Counted from the stretch's first letter, positions 50,874 through 60,733 are shown. The stretch: 64,000 nucleotides of DNA from Chloroflexota bacterium (GCA_022825895.1 JAJDVX010000029.1:25474-89473), one strand, 5' to 3'. Translations and numbers: made by a program. The notes: generated by a model from the sequence alone, not told the origin.

Positions 50874-51664
50874 CCGAGCCCTCGTCACCCAGCGTGATCG
50901 AGTGGGAGCGTGTGAGCTTTTCCTACGGCGACGTTCGCGCGATTGAGGACGTGTCGCTCTGCATCCACTACGGAGAACTGGCGGCCGTCTTGGGTCCGAA
51001 CGGTGGTGGAAAAAGCACGCTCGTCAAACTGGCACTGGGCTTGCTTAAGCCCGACACAGGTTGCGTGCGTCTGTTCGGTCGCGATGTAAACGACTTCGAC
51101 CAGTGGGGGCGGGTGGGCTACATGCCGCAGGTGGTGTCGGGTGCCTGGCGGGACTTCCCAGCCACGGTCTCTGAGGTCGTGTCGCTCGGTTCCTACAGCG
51201 GAGTGTCGCCGCTTGGCGTGTTTCGCCGGTCGGAGCGACCCGACGTTATGGATGCCATTGAGACGGCAGGCATGACCGCATATCGATCTCGACGGCTTTG
51301 CGAGCTCTCAGTCGGACAGCAACAACGGGTACTACTTGCCCGCGCACTGGTGCGGAACCCGGACTTGCTGGTGCTGGACGAACCGGCGGCCGGCATCGAC
51401 GTCTCCGGCGAGGAGCAGCTGTACACCGTCTTGCACGGGCTGAATAGGGAACGCGGAATGGCGGTCGTCATCGTGTCGCACGACATCGGCGCCATGCTGC
51501 GCGAGGCCACCACCGTGGCGTGCCTCAATTGCCGGCTGGTCTTGCATGGCCAGCCACATGACCTGACGGTCGATGAAATGTCCACCCTGTACGGGGCGCC
51601 GGTAGACGTGCTGATTCACGACACGGCCCACGAATTTGAGGGCGCGTTGCATCGGCACCGCTAG
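50870..51664 (+). CDS. znuC: Zinc ABC transporter ATPase
   Basis: 264 residues from ATG 50870. Walker A GPNGGGKST, Q-loop in GYMPQ, signature LSVGQQQRVLLARAL, Walker B LLVLDEPAAGID, H-loop VSHD. It belongs to the metal-chelate importer subgroup. It overlaps znuA by four bases and is followed by znuB two bases on. Confidence 0.95.
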   Translation: MTEPSSPSVIEWERVSFSYGDVRAIEDVSLCIHYGELAAVLGPNGGGKSTLVKLALGLLKPDTGCVRLFGRDVNDFDQWGRVGYMPQVVSGAWRDFPATVSEVVSLGSYSGVSPLGVFRRSERPDVMDAIETAGMTAYRSRRLCELSVGQQQRVLLARALVRNPDLLVLDEPAAGIDVSGEEQLYTVLHGLNRERGMAVVIVSHDIGAMLREATTVACLNCRLVLHGQPHDLTVDEMSTLYGAPVDVLIHDTAHEFEGALHRHR

Positions 51665-51666
51665 CC

Positions 51667-52491
51667 ATGCCGGCCATCCTGCAGTACGAGTTCATGCTTC
51701 GCGCCCTGGCCGGCGGTGTATTGGTTGGCGTCCTGGCGCCGGTGCTGGGAATGTTCGTGGTGCTCCGCCGTTTTTCCCTCATTGCCGACACGCTTGCGCA
51801 CGTGGCCCTGATGGGCGTCGCGATTGGGCTGGCCACCAGGTTCCTGCCGTCGGTGGTGGCGCTTGTTGCGGCAACCAGTGGCGCCATCATTGTCGAGAGA
51901 CTCCGAGCTCAAGGCCGGCTGCCCGGGGAAGTGGCCCTTGCCGTCGTGCTGTACGGCGCGTTGGCTATTGCCGTGGTGGTCATTGGAATCGCCGGAGGGT
52001 TTAACGTCGATCTCTTCTCCTTTCTGTTTGGCTCGATTCTGAGCGTGGCCCCGCTGGACCTGTGGTTGCTCGCCGCCTTGACCGTTGTTGTGCTGCTATT
52101 CGTCGGCGTGTTTTTTGTCGACCTGGCGCAAATCGCGTTTGACGACGACCTGGCCAGGGTGAGCGGCGTTCGAACCGATTGGCTCAATCTGGCGCTGGCC
52201 GTGCTTACCGGTGCAACCATCACCTTGTCCATGCGCGTCGTGGGCGTGCTTTTGATTGGCGCCATGCTGGTGATCCCGGTCTTGGTTGGGCTGCGGGTCG
52301 CGCGCGGCTTGCGTGCGGCTGTGGCGACCGCGGTTGTGGTTGGCGTATTCAGTGCCATTGCCGGGCTGGTCTTTGCCTTCTACGGCGATCTGTCGGCCGG
52401 AGGCGCCATTGTGTTGACGGCGCTGGCCCTTCTAATCCTGGCGACGCTCTGGAATCGTTTACGCCACAGGCGTCGCGCGGCCGACCTCTAG
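51667..52491 (+). CDS. znuB: Zinc ABC transporter permease
   Basis: 274 residues with eight or nine membrane spans. VLAPVLGMFVVLRRFSLIADTLAHVALMGVAIG is the ABC-3 permease signature, and FDDDLARVSGV is the coupling-helix region. Last gene of the zur-znuACB operon. Confidence 0.94.
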   Translation: MPAILQYEFMLRALAGGVLVGVLAPVLGMFVVLRRFSLIADTLAHVALMGVAIGLATRFLPSVVALVAATSGAIIVERLRAQGRLPGEVALAVVLYGALAIAVVVIGIAGGFNVDLFSFLFGSILSVAPLDLWLLAALTVVVLLFVGVFFVDLAQIAFDDDLARVSGVRTDWLNLALAVLTGATITLSMRVVGVLLIGAMLVIPVLVGLRVARGLRAAVATAVVVGVFSAIAGLVFAFYGDLSAGGAIVLTALALLILATLWNRLRHRRRAADL

Positions 52492-52593
52492 GATTGCCAC
52501 GCGATAGCTAGGGGTAGCCTCTCGCCTGCAACCTGATGCGTGACGGCATCCCGGTAGCCATCGCTAGCACGCGGGCACCTCGCCGGAGGAACC

Positions 52594-53667
52594 ATGGCCA
52601 GAACGTTGCGGGCAGGCATCGTGGGCTTGTCCGGCATAGCCGCGCGGCTGCCGGAAGCGGCCGAGGGTCCCGGCCTGGGCATCCGGCTGCCGGTGTCCCA
52701 CGCCGCCGCCTACGACTTTGTCCAGGAAACAAAACTCGTTGCTGGCTGTGACCTCCGCCCTGAACGGGCCGCCGACTTCAAGCGCGAGTGGTCGACATTG
52801 CTGCCGGACCTACGCGTCTACCCAGACCACCACGCCATGCTGGCGGCGGAAGACCTGGACATCGTTAGTGTGGTCACCAGCGACGACGCCCACGCCCAAA
52901 TCGTGATCGACGCCGTTGACGCCGGCGTCCGCGGCATCCTCTGCGAGAAGCCCATCGCAACCACGCTGGCCGACGCCGATCGCATGATTGCCGCAACCGA
53001 GCGTGCAGGCATCCCGCTGCTCGTCAACCACACCCGTCGTTGGATGTCCCCGTGGCTACAGGTTTCCGAGCTGATCCGCCAGGGGACGATCGGCCAGGTG
53101 CAGCGCATCGTGGCCAGCCAGGGTGGGCCGCGCGCGATGCTCTTTCGGACCGGCACGCACATCTGCGACAGCATGCTGTGGTTCGCCGGTGCGCGGCCCA
53201 TCGCGGTGCACGCGCTTCCCGAGCCCGGCCTGGAGACGTACGGTCCGCGATACGCGGGCGACGGCGGTCACAACCCCCGCACCGATCCGGCGCTCAGCGT
53301 GTTGATCGAGTTCGAGAACTGCGCCCGCGCGTTCTGGAACCTGTGCAAGACCATGCCGCAGGTGTTCGACATCGATATCTACGGTGAGAAGGGATGCATC
53401 AGGGGCCGCACGTTTCCAGGCGATGAGATGTCAGTCACGATCGATATCGGCAACCAGCGCCTCGTCACCGAACCGCTGGCTCGGGTTCAGCACACGCATG
53501 GCTGGTTTGCCGGCTGTGTTGCCGAATTGGCACAGCTGATTCGAGCCGGTGGCGCGCCGTCGTCAGGTGGCCGTGAAGCTCGGATGTCGTTGGAGGTCAT
53601 GTTGGCCGCCCTGCAGTCCCAGGCGAACGGCGGGGAGCGCATCGCGCTACCGATCGCTGACGCGTAA
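52594..53667 (+). CDS. Gfo/Idh/MocA-family oxidoreductase
   Basis: 357 residues. Rossmann start AGIVGLSGIAARLP, the CEKPIATTLADADRM motif with catalytic Lys, and VNHTRRWMSPW. The C-terminal domain is conserved with RTGTHICDSMLWF. The family oxidises or epimerises sugar and polyol substrates with NAD(P). GGAGGAACC precedes the ATG. It is not in an obvious operon; 53668-53988 shows no gene. Confidence 0.9.
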   Translation: MARTLRAGIVGLSGIAARLPEAAEGPGLGIRLPVSHAAAYDFVQETKLVAGCDLRPERAADFKREWSTLLPDLRVYPDHHAMLAAEDLDIVSVVTSDDAHAQIVIDAVDAGVRGILCEKPIATTLADADRMIAATERAGIPLLVNHTRRWMSPWLQVSELIRQGTIGQVQRIVASQGGPRAMLFRTGTHICDSMLWFAGARPIAVHALPEPGLETYGPRYAGDGGHNPRTDPALSVLIEFENCARAFWNLCKTMPQVFDIDIYGEKGCIRGRTFPGDEMSVTIDIGNQRLVTEPLARVQHTHGWFAGCVAELAQLIRAGGAPSSGGREARMSLEVMLAALQSQANGGERIALPIADA

Positions 53668-53988
53668 CCGGTCGCGGCGTCTCGCGGGTCGCTAGTCGGC
53701 CGCGAGCCAGAGTCCTGGAATCGCTGCACGGGCACGCCTGATCTCAGACGGAGGATGACCATCCCGACATCGGCCCAATCGCGCGTCTGAACCGAGAACG
53801 CAAGACCCGGTTGGAGGGTCAGATGCATCACTCACAACCGCAAAAAAGTGTTGGCACGCGCCAGAATCTAGGGCAAACTTCGGGGCCAAGTGCCCGAGGT
53901 ATCGGGAGGACCTGGCCGCAGCAGGGCTGCGAGGCCAGGACTCGGGCTGTTCGAACGGAGATAGCGGCCGCTCAAGTGGGCCGCGCCT

Positions 53989-54693
53989 TTGCTTAGCCAT
54001 ACCCAGCGGCGGTGCGTGCTTGCCCTCGGAGCCGCCGCCCTCCTGATCATCGGTTCTCCCAGCGACTCTGCGGCCGCGGGCCCTACGGACTCCTTAGTTC
54101 CAACCTCCGATGGGTCACCCCTCGCAGGCGACGGCGTGGGTACCTGGCGCTGGACGCGTGCGTCGGGCTACGGACCGCCCACCCACTGGGACTGCGGCCA
54201 TGTCGTGGACGGACAATGTGCCGGCTACTTTGGCTTTCGCACGGCGTGGGGCTGGCGTTGTGATCCCGACGCCAATCACGCGTGGGCCGTACTGGATCGC
54301 GAGCGATCCTTCGGGGTTGCCCACCAGTGGCTGCCGCTCGGGACCTGGGTGGAGATTCGTCTGGTTCAACCTGAGACACCGACAGGTAAGTGGCTGGAAT
54401 CAGGACGATCGGTGCTGGCGCCCGTGACTGATCGCGGACCCTACGCGCCGTGGGGCGACGAGGGTGGATTCGATCTTCAGGCGCCGTTGGTCCAGGCCAT
54501 GAACTGGTCGGTGGAAGTCACCTGGTACAAATTTCGTGTACTGGACATTCCGCGCTATTGCCCGGCCCAGGGCGCGGACGCTCCGGACTGGCAACTGCTC
54601 ATCAGCCAGATGGACGCCGATGACCCGCGAACGGCAGCGCTCTTCTCCGCCGCGACCGAATGGCTCGGCACGTCGCTGCTTCCGCAAGGCTAG
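53989..54693 (+). CDS. Secreted RlpA-like (double-psi beta-barrel) protein
   Basis: 234 residues from a TTG (GTG 54016 is an alternative). A signal peptide (LALGAAALLIIGSPSDSAAA) precedes a barrel domain: YGPPTHWDCG, RERSFGVAHQWLPLGTWVEIR, and SVLAPVTDRGPY, which matches the RlpA/DPBB pattern (A....LP.GT...V.....V..V.DRGP). Four conserved-looking Cys may form disulphides. A cell-wall-binding or lytic transglycosylase-like role is possible. Confidence 0.72.
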   Translation: MLSHTQRRCVLALGAAALLIIGSPSDSAAAGPTDSLVPTSDGSPLAGDGVGTWRWTRASGYGPPTHWDCGHVVDGQCAGYFGFRTAWGWRCDPDANHAWAVLDRERSFGVAHQWLPLGTWVEIRLVQPETPTGKWLESGRSVLAPVTDRGPYAPWGDEGGFDLQAPLVQAMNWSVEVTWYKFRVLDIPRYCPAQGADAPDWQLLISQMDADDPRTAALFSAATEWLGTSLLPQG

Positions 54694-54721
54694 CCGCCCT
54701 GTGCCGCTCCCGGCACGGCGG
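54694..54721. terminator. Hairpin between convergent genes
   Basis: CCGCC-(CT)-GTGCCG pairs with CGGCAC-GGCGG around the loop CTCC, with a 2-base bulge. It starts right after the stop of the RlpA-like gene and ends 9 bases before the stop of the opposite GH127-like gene, so it may serve both. There is no U-tract. Confidence 0.5.
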
Positions 54722-54730
54722 ACTTGAACG

Positions 54731-56365
54731 TCAGTCGATCGGGTCAAAGAAGGTGTGTTTCTGCCCAAAGTTGTCCATGGCCACCACTTCGTCGCCGCGC
54801 AGGCGGACGCGAATGTCACGTGTGCGATGGCGCAACAACAGGTGGCTGACGGGTAGCGTGAGGTCGAACCTGAGCGGCGCGCCGACGGGCGGGTTACCCA
54901 GCACCAGATAGCGCCCGCTCCGTACCGGGTGCTCCACGGTGCCGGTCAACGTTGGCCGGTCATTCGCCCAGGTTGGGACGCGCACGAACAGTGGCCCCGG
55001 TTGCTTAACGGTGACGACAAGGTCATTGCCCGTGTAGGGCGACTCGACCTTGATGGCGTCGGATTCGTGGTCGAAGAGCAGGTGGACCCAATGCCCGGCC
55101 GCATCGAAGCGGGTCGTCTCGCGATAGGCCTCGCACAACGACGCGACCGCGCCGCCGACGATGTCCATGTTGAACGCGATCCGCGGCAGTCCGACCGGGT
55201 GATGGCCGTAGGGTGCCGGAAACCCGAAAGCCCCCCAATGCCGCCTGGCCACGTCGCGTCTTCCGTCCTCGCCGCCTGGATTCGCCGGCTCGTCGATCCA
55301 CGAGATATCGCGCAACTGGCTCGGCAGCAGGTGGCCGCGCAGGATGCGCTCCGCGTCGTCGTAGGCCTCCGCGTAGCCCCAGCGTCCCAGGATCAGGGCG
55401 GTCTCCAGGATGTCGCCGGTGTTGTTGGCCTCGCCTCGGTCGGGCGGCGCGTCCGGCGCGCTGCTCTCGATTACCCAGCCGAGTTGGTCCCGGATCTCCC
55501 AGAGTCCGCGGCTGTAGAAGGACCGGACCTGTTCCATCAGCGGCGCATCAGTCAGCAAGTCGGCAAGCTGCGCCAGCGACGACATCACGCACGTGGTCGA
55601 GTGCGTGTGGTCGCCGAAGCGGTCCGTGTCATAGCGGCCGTCCGCAAGGAAGCACTCCTCAACGGCCTTCTCTTTCAGCAGGATGGCCAGCTCCAGCGCC
55701 GGTCCGTACCCCGTCGCCCGGTAGTACTTGACCAGCGGGCCGATGGCGCGGCCGAGGCCCGTGATGAACGTGCCCTGGTGGTGGAAATTGACCCTGTACC
55801 TCTCCCCAATCTGTCTCTCGGCCCAGCCGCGATCCGGATCCCAGAGCCGGTTGATGGCCTCGATGCTCGCCTCGGCTACCTCGCGCGCCCGTTGCGAGTC
55901 CCGAAATCGAGCCAGCGCATAGAGGGCGTGGAAGCCCTCGCGCACATTGTGGGGCCGGAAGTTCTCCAGCGGGCCGTCGATCCGCTGGCGGTTCAGCGGC
56001 AGGGGAAGCGGACCCCCGTACGAGAAGAACGCGGCGCGGGCGTGTTTCTCGACGGCCTCCTCATCGATTGGGAATCCCAGGGACTCCGCCGTCAGCAGCG
56101 CGTTGAGGTGCCGGCCGGGAACGTGCGACTCGTCATGGACCGAGCTGAAGGCCAGGTGCGGGTCCGGCCAGACCTGGGAACCAAAAAAGGGGATGTCGTT
56201 ATCGTCCGCATTGAGCACGCTGGCCATCGTCCGGCAGCCCGCCCGAATTGCGCTGCCAATGTCGGTCGTATTGACGTCCCGCAGCTTCATGGCGTGCCGG
56301 TCGGCTTGCCGGAGGGCGCGCGAGTATAGGCGCGCCAAATTGCCCGGCGTCGCCTGCCACGGCAT
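54731..56365 (-). CDS. GH127/DUF1680-like six-hairpin glycoside hydrolase
   Basis: 544 residues from ATG 56365. Alternating helices with Trp/Asp motifs: SVHDESHVPGRHLNALL, RIDGPLENFRPHNVREGFHALYALAR, EASIEAINRLWDPDRGW, NNTGDILETALILGRWGYAEAY, then a C-terminal beta-sandwich (VTVKQPGPLFVRVPTW). This looks like the alpha/alpha toroid plus sandwich of GH127 beta-L-arabinofuranosidase relatives. No signal peptide. It is divergent from the sialidase and may work with it on host or algal glycans; substrate unknown. Confidence 0.72.
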   Translation of the reverse strand: MPWQATPGNLARLYSRALRQADRHAMKLRDVNTTDIGSAIRAGCRTMASVLNADDNDIPFFGSQVWPDPHLAFSSVHDESHVPGRHLNALLTAESLGFPIDEEAVEKHARAAFFSYGGPLPLPLNRQRIDGPLENFRPHNVREGFHALYALARFRDSQRAREVAEASIEAINRLWDPDRGWAERQIGERYRVNFHHQGTFITGLGRAIGPLVKYYRATGYGPALELAILLKEKAVEECFLADGRYDTDRFGDHTHSTTCVMSSLAQLADLLTDAPLMEQVRSFYSRGLWEIRDQLGWVIESSAPDAPPDRGEANNTGDILETALILGRWGYAEAYDDAERILRGHLLPSQLRDISWIDEPANPGGEDGRRDVARRHWGAFGFPAPYGHHPVGLPRIAFNMDIVGGAVASLCEAYRETTRFDAAGHWVHLLFDHESDAIKVESPYTGNDLVVTVKQPGPLFVRVPTWANDRPTLTGTVEHPVRSGRYLVLGNPPVGAPLRFDLTLPVSHLLLRHRTRDIRVRLRGDEVVAMDNFGQKHTFFDPID

Positions 56366-56426
56366 TGACGTATGGTTCGAATACGCCGGCAAGCCGTAGG
56401 CGCGTTCTCGGTGTAAGGAAGTACAA

Positions 56427-57482
56427 GTGCCCACCCAGTCCACCCTCTGGCTCAGCGGCCGGGACGGTTATCACACCTACCGAATCCCCGCGCTCGCGGT
56501 CACCACAGCCGGCACCGCGCTGGCCTTCTGCGAGGGCCGCCGCAACAGCCGGCACGACCACGGCGAAATCGACCTCATGGTGCGACGCAGCACGGATAAC
56601 GGCGACTCGTGGTCGGAGCCGCGCGTGGTCGTGGCTGGCAGCGGACAAACGGCCGGCAATCCCGCCCCCGTCGTTGATCGAATGACCGGTCGCATCTGGC
56701 TGCCGTTCGTTCGCAACGATCCCTTGGGCACAGTCGAGCGAGTCGTGCGTCGAGAGTCCTGGCGGCACCCCTACATGACCTTCAGCGATGACGACGGACG
56801 CACCTGGGCCGAGCCGATTGATGTGAAGGACCAGGTCATGGAACCCGCCTGGACCTGGTACGCCTTCGGCCCCGGTCACTCCATTCAACTGGCCTCGGGC
56901 CGTCTTCTGATCCCCTGCAACCACATGCCGCGCTCGGGGCGCTCGCGCGATGACGTGCCGTTCCGGTCCGTCGTGGTCTACAGCGACGATGCCGGAGCGT
57001 CCTGGCACATCGGGGCCGCGGCCGCGGACGGTACCGACGAGTCCATAGCCGTGGAACTGGATGACGGCACGCTCTACCTCAACAGCCGCAACGAGCTGGA
57101 CACCAAGCGCCGCGTCGCCACCCGCAGCACCGACGGCGGCGAAACCTTCGGCCCCAGCGAAATCGATGAGGCCTTGATCGAACCGCGCTGCCAGGGCAGC
57201 GCCCTGCGCCTGGACGACGCCCCCGGCGGCGCTACCTGGGTGGTCTTTTCCAACCCGGCCAGCACCGTGCGCGAGCGTCTCACCGTGCGCTACAGCGCCG
57301 ACGGCGCCAGGACCTGGAGCGCAGGCCGCCTGCTTCACGCCGGTCCCGCGGCCTACTCCGACCTCTGCCACCTACCCGACGGCCGCCTCGGCTGCCTGTA
57401 CGAATCCGGCGACGATGTGCCCTACGAACGCCTCACCTGGGCGCGCTTCGACCCGGCCTGGCTTATCGAGCCGGACGACTGA
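56427..57482 (+). CDS. Exo-sialidase/BNR-repeat protein (GH33-like)
   Basis: 351 residues from a GTG after AAGGAAG. YRIPALAV holds the RIP Arg of the sialidase triad. Five Asp-boxes (S-x-D-x-G-x-x-W): STDNGDSW, SDDDGRTW, SDDAGASW, STDGGETF, SADGARTW. An E..D..VRRS motif follows CEGRRNSRHDHGEIDLM. A Tyr and further Arg complete the pocket. There is no signal peptide, so the enzyme would be cytoplasmic. It removes or hydrates sialic-acid-type sugars; another BNR glycosidase is possible. Confidence 0.85.
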   Translation: MPTQSTLWLSGRDGYHTYRIPALAVTTAGTALAFCEGRRNSRHDHGEIDLMVRRSTDNGDSWSEPRVVVAGSGQTAGNPAPVVDRMTGRIWLPFVRNDPLGTVERVVRRESWRHPYMTFSDDDGRTWAEPIDVKDQVMEPAWTWYAFGPGHSIQLASGRLLIPCNHMPRSGRSRDDVPFRSVVVYSDDAGASWHIGAAAADGTDESIAVELDDGTLYLNSRNELDTKRRVATRSTDGGETFGPSEIDEALIEPRCQGSALRLDDAPGGATWVVFSNPASTVRERLTVRYSADGARTWSAGRLLHAGPAAYSDLCHLPDGRLGCLYESGDDVPYERLTWARFDPAWLIEPDD

Positions 57483-57558
57483 ATCTCTGGATCGGCAGTC
57501 GGGTCTTCGCATCGGCGTCCGGATTCAGCGCCGCTAGTCGCCGCCAACCGAGCGGCGC

Positions 57559-57708
57559 TTAGAGCTTCAACTCCGCCTTCAACTCGTCCCACGAGACACG
57601 TCCCGGCTCGCGCAGCGCCGCCAGGGCATCGGCCAGGTCAATCTCGTCCTCCAGCCGTTCCAGGGCCTCGCGAGCTTCCGTGACCGGAAACTCCTTGTCG
57701 TCAGTCAT
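57559..57708 (-). CDS. Small antitoxin-like protein
   Basis: 49 residues from ATG 57708, with GGGAGG six bases upstream. Sequence EALERLEDEIDLADALAALREPGRVSWDELKAELKL resembles the C-terminal half of RelB/YefM-like antitoxins. No toxin gene is next to it. Small and low in complexity; function uncertain. Confidence 0.5.
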   Translation of the reverse strand: MTDDKEFPVTEAREALERLEDEIDLADALAALREPGRVSWDELKAELKL

Positions 57709-57857
57709 CAAATCCTCCCGGTGGATCAACCGTATTGTCACCTACGAACGCGGCGCCGCAATCGCGCAAGCGAGACTGAGCCAGCCCGTTACTCGCCGAA
57801 ACGCAGCCTGCCGTTCACGATGCCGGACCAGCGTTTCTTCGGACGGATTACGCGAAC

Positions 57858-58871
57858 CTAGCCCGAACCTACACGCACCAACTGCTTCCCGGTATTAGCG
57901 CCGCTGAACAGCCCCACAAACGCCGCCGCGGCGTTCTCAAGGCCGTCCACGATGCTCTCGCGGTAGATGATCCGGCCGCTCGTCACCCACTCGGTCAGGG
58001 CGGCCATGGCCTCGTCATCCTGGTCGGCGAAGTCGTTGACCAGGAAGCCCTGCATCCGCGCCCGGCGGCGGTGCAGGGTTCGGGAGTGCGGCGGAACCAA
58101 CGGCGGCTCGGCGGTGTGGTACTGGGCAATCGCTCCGCACAAGGCGATGCGGGCGTGCAAGTTGATCTGCCGCAGCATCGCCTCCAGGATCTCGCCGCCG
58201 ACATTCTCGAAGATCACGTCAATGCCGTCGGGGCAGGCCGCGGCCAGGTCATCGTCCAATGAGTCCGTGCGGTAGTTGACGGCGGCGTCGAACCCCAGGT
58301 CGTCGACGATGTGCCGGCACTTGGCCTCGGTGCCGCAGATGCCGACCACGCGGCAACCCTGGATCTTGGCGATCTGCCCGACGGCGCTACCCACGGCGCC
58401 GGCCGCGCCGGTAACCACTACGGTCTCGCCTGCTTGAGGTTGACCGACTTCCAACAATCCGTAGTAAGCCGTCAGTCCGGGCATGCCAAGGACGCCCAAT
58501 GCGGTCGACAGCGGCGCAGCGTGACGGTCGATGCGTTCCAGTTCGCCCGTCGCGGCGGCCGCGTACTGCTGCCATCCGAAGTAGCCGCGCACGGTCTCGC
58601 CCACCGGCATGGCCGGATCGCTGGAGGCCACGACCTCGCCCACGCCTTCGCCGATCATCACCTGTCCGATCGCCACGGGGTCCCCGCGGTGCGGCTGCTC
58701 CCACAGGCGCCCGCGCATGTACGGGTCCACCGAGACGTACTCCGTGCGCACCACCGCCTCGCCCTCCCCGGCTTCCGGGATCGGCGACTCCTCCAGCGCA
58801 AAATCCTCAACCACCGGCACGCCAACCGGCCGCCGCGCCAGCACCACCTGCAAATTGGTCTCAGGTGTCAT
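57858..58871 (-). CDS. Zinc-independent NADPH-dependent MDR oxidoreductase (PTGR/CurA-like)
   Basis: 337 residues. SVDPYMRGRLWE, MIGEGVGEVVAS, GMPGLTAYYGLLEVGQPQAGETVVV, then TGAAGAVGSAVGQIAKIQGCRVVGICGT, the NADPH-binding site, and YRESIVDGLENAAAAF. This is the medium-chain dehydrogenase branch that reduces alkenals/enones (prostaglandin reductase, CurA). GGGAG precedes the ATG. Confidence 0.9.
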   Translation of the reverse strand: MTPETNLQVVLARRPVGVPVVEDFALEESPIPEAGEGEAVVRTEYVSVDPYMRGRLWEQPHRGDPVAIGQVMIGEGVGEVVASSDPAMPVGETVRGYFGWQQYAAAATGELERIDRHAAPLSTALGVLGMPGLTAYYGLLEVGQPQAGETVVVTGAAGAVGSAVGQIAKIQGCRVVGICGTEAKCRHIVDDLGFDAAVNYRTDSLDDDLAAACPDGIDVIFENVGGEILEAMLRQINLHARIALCGAIAQYHTAEPPLVPPHSRTLHRRRARMQGFLVNDFADQDDEAMAALTEWVTSGRIIYRESIVDGLENAAAAFVGLFSGANTGKQLVRVGSG

Positions 58872-58906
58872 GAGTAGTTCTCCCTCGATGGGCCAGTCCC
58901 TTGGTC

Positions 58907-59174
58907 AGACCTTCGCATAACGTCTCTCGTCAGCTAATGAGCGGCCGCTCTTGCTTCCTCTCCCTCTGCAGACCTTTGCACAACGCCGTCGCTCCTCAGG
59001 TCAGCGGACGCCCTTACTCCCGCCCCTCGGGAGTGCAGTTTTGCTCGGTCTCACTCTATTCACAGGGACGCCATTCTTCACCCTCTCCGAGGGGAGAGGC
59101 AGACTCGGCCGTCCTCGGCCGAATTCGGTGAGGGGTCTTCCGGGCACCCAACCCCTGGTTACGCAAAGGTCTCT
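58907..59174. repeat. Palindromic intergenic repeat cluster
   Basis: AGACCTTCGCATAAC and AGACCTTTGCACAAC at the left, GGTTACGCAAAGGTCTC (59157 on) at the right. In between, GGGGAGAGGCAG, hairpin TCGGCCGTCCTCGGCCGA and GGTGAGGGGTCTTCCGGGCA. It fills the 58872-59236 spacer; no gene seen. Confidence 0.75.
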
Positions 59175-59236
59175 TCTTCGGCCAGTCCCTTGCTACAGAC
59201 AAACACCAGCCACCACCCCACCGGCCAGACAACCGC

Positions 59237-60733
59237 TCAGCCAATAGGGAAGCCGATATCCGAGATCCTCCGCTCCCCGCGCTGTGCGCGGCGGCGTGGC
59301 GCATAGGGCTCCCGTTCCTCGCCGACAAAGCGGTTGTCCGCATCCTTCTTCCGTGGATCCGGCAGCGCATCCAGCCGGGCGCGAAGGTCGGCCAGGCGGT
59401 CGGCGTAGTCCGGGTGATCGATCAGGTTGACCGTCTCGTCGGGATCGCGGGCCAGGTCGAAGAGTTGCTCGGGGCAATCCGGACCCAGGCCGAGCGTGCC
59501 TTCGTGGCCGTCGAAACGGAAGAGCTTCATGTCGCCGTGCTTCACCATCACCGAAGGCCCGTTGTGCACGGCCCAGAGCTCGCTGTAGACGTCGTCCGGC
59601 CAGTCCTCGTCCCGTCCTTCCAGCAGGGGCGCGACCGAGCGGCCGTCCAATCCCTCGGGTATCGGCACATTGGCGATGTCGCAGATTGTGGGAAACAGGT
59701 CGACCAGCGAGACGTTGCGCTGAATGGTGGCGCCGCCTTGCGGGTAGCGCTGCGGCCAGCGGACGGCAAACGGCACGCGCGCCGACGCCTCGAAGTACTG
59801 CTGTTTCTCCCATAAGCCCTTCTGTCCCAGCATCTCGCCGTGATCGGACAGGAAGACGATGGCGAAGTCGTCCAGGACGTCCAATTCGCGCAGCTTGTCG
59901 ATCACCCGGGCGAACTGCGCGTCCATCCACTCGATCATCCCATAGTAGGCGGCTGTGGCCCGGTGGGCCTCGCGATAGGTCACGTCCTTCCCCACCTCGA
60001 CCTTGAAGAAATCCGGGCAATCGAAGTGCTCGGGCACGTCCTCCTCGTACGGCTTGACCCGCCGCAGGTAGTAGGCGAACAGATCGTCCGGGCACTGGTA
60101 GGGATAGTGCGGCGACCACAGGCTGACCGCCATCAGCAGCGGGGCGGGATTGGTGCGGTCGTAGGGCTCGTTGACGAAGTGCTCGTCCAGAAACATCAGG
60201 GCGCCGTCCACCGAGTAGCGGTCGTGCTGCAGCCAGTGCCCGCGTCCGGCCCGCGCGTACCGGATTTCCTGCTTCACCTTGTCCGGCCAGGAACCGGTGC
60301 CGGGGTCGCGCTCGATCAGGGCCTGGTGTTCCGGGTCGTCGGCCGGCTCGTAGCCGTTGCGTCCCACGATGTCGCGCCCGATGCGCTGGTGCCAGCCGTG
60401 CATCTGGTCCGGCCCCACGAAGTGCATCTTGCCGGCCGCGCAGGTCGTATAGCCGTAGCGTGAGAGGTGCCCCGGAATCGTCAGCACCTCGCTCGGCATC
60501 GCGTCGCCGAAGTTCGCGCAACCGCAATTCCGGGGATACAGGCCCGAAAGAAACGCCTGTCGCGCCGGCACGCAGATGGGCGACGGCGTATAGGCGTTGC
60601 GGAAGTAGAAACCCCCGTCGATCATCCAGTCCAGCGTCGGCGTGCGGATGTGCGGATCGCCCTCGATCGGCATGACGTCGGGGCGGTGCTCGTCGTTGAT
60701 CAGCATCAGGATGTGGGGCTTGCGTTCCGGCAT
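59237..60733 (-). CDS. Sulfatase (Cys-type, choline-sulfatase-like)
   Basis: 498 residues from ATG 60733. The formylglycine motif CVPAR lies at residues 54-58 (ICVPARQAFLSGLYPRN); metal ligands appear in INDEHRPD and SDHGEMLGQKG, and the substrate Lys in GKMHFVG. SRYGYTT and LFDLARDPDE are typical of sulfatase family S1. No signal peptide. An anaerobic or aerobic maturase is required but not in the window. Substrate is likely a sulfated glycan or choline sulfate. Confidence 0.92.
   Translation of the reverse strand: MPERKPHILMLINDEHRPDVMPIEGDPHIRTPTLDWMIDGGFYFRNAYTPSPICVPARQAFLSGLYPRNCGCANFGDAMPSEVLTIPGHLSRYGYTTCAAGKMHFVGPDQMHGWHQRIGRDIVGRNGYEPADDPEHQALIERDPGTGSWPDKVKQEIRYARAGRGHWLQHDRYSVDGALMFLDEHFVNEPYDRTNPAPLLMAVSLWSPHYPYQCPDDLFAYYLRRVKPYEEDVPEHFDCPDFFKVEVGKDVTYREAHRATAAYYGMIEWMDAQFARVIDKLRELDVLDDFAIVFLSDHGEMLGQKGLWEKQQYFEASARVPFAVRWPQRYPQGGATIQRNVSLVDLFPTICDIANVPIPEGLDGRSVAPLLEGRDEDWPDDVYSELWAVHNGPSVMVKHGDMKLFRFDGHEGTLGLGPDCPEQLFDLARDPDETVNLIDHPDYADRLADLRARLDALPDPRKKDADNRFVGEEREPYAPRRRAQRGERRISDIGFPIG

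Noticed and set aside
58907..59174. CRISPR or tRNA-like reading of the palindromic repeats
   Set aside because: Units are irregular inverted repeats of variable length without spacers; they recur elsewhere between genes.
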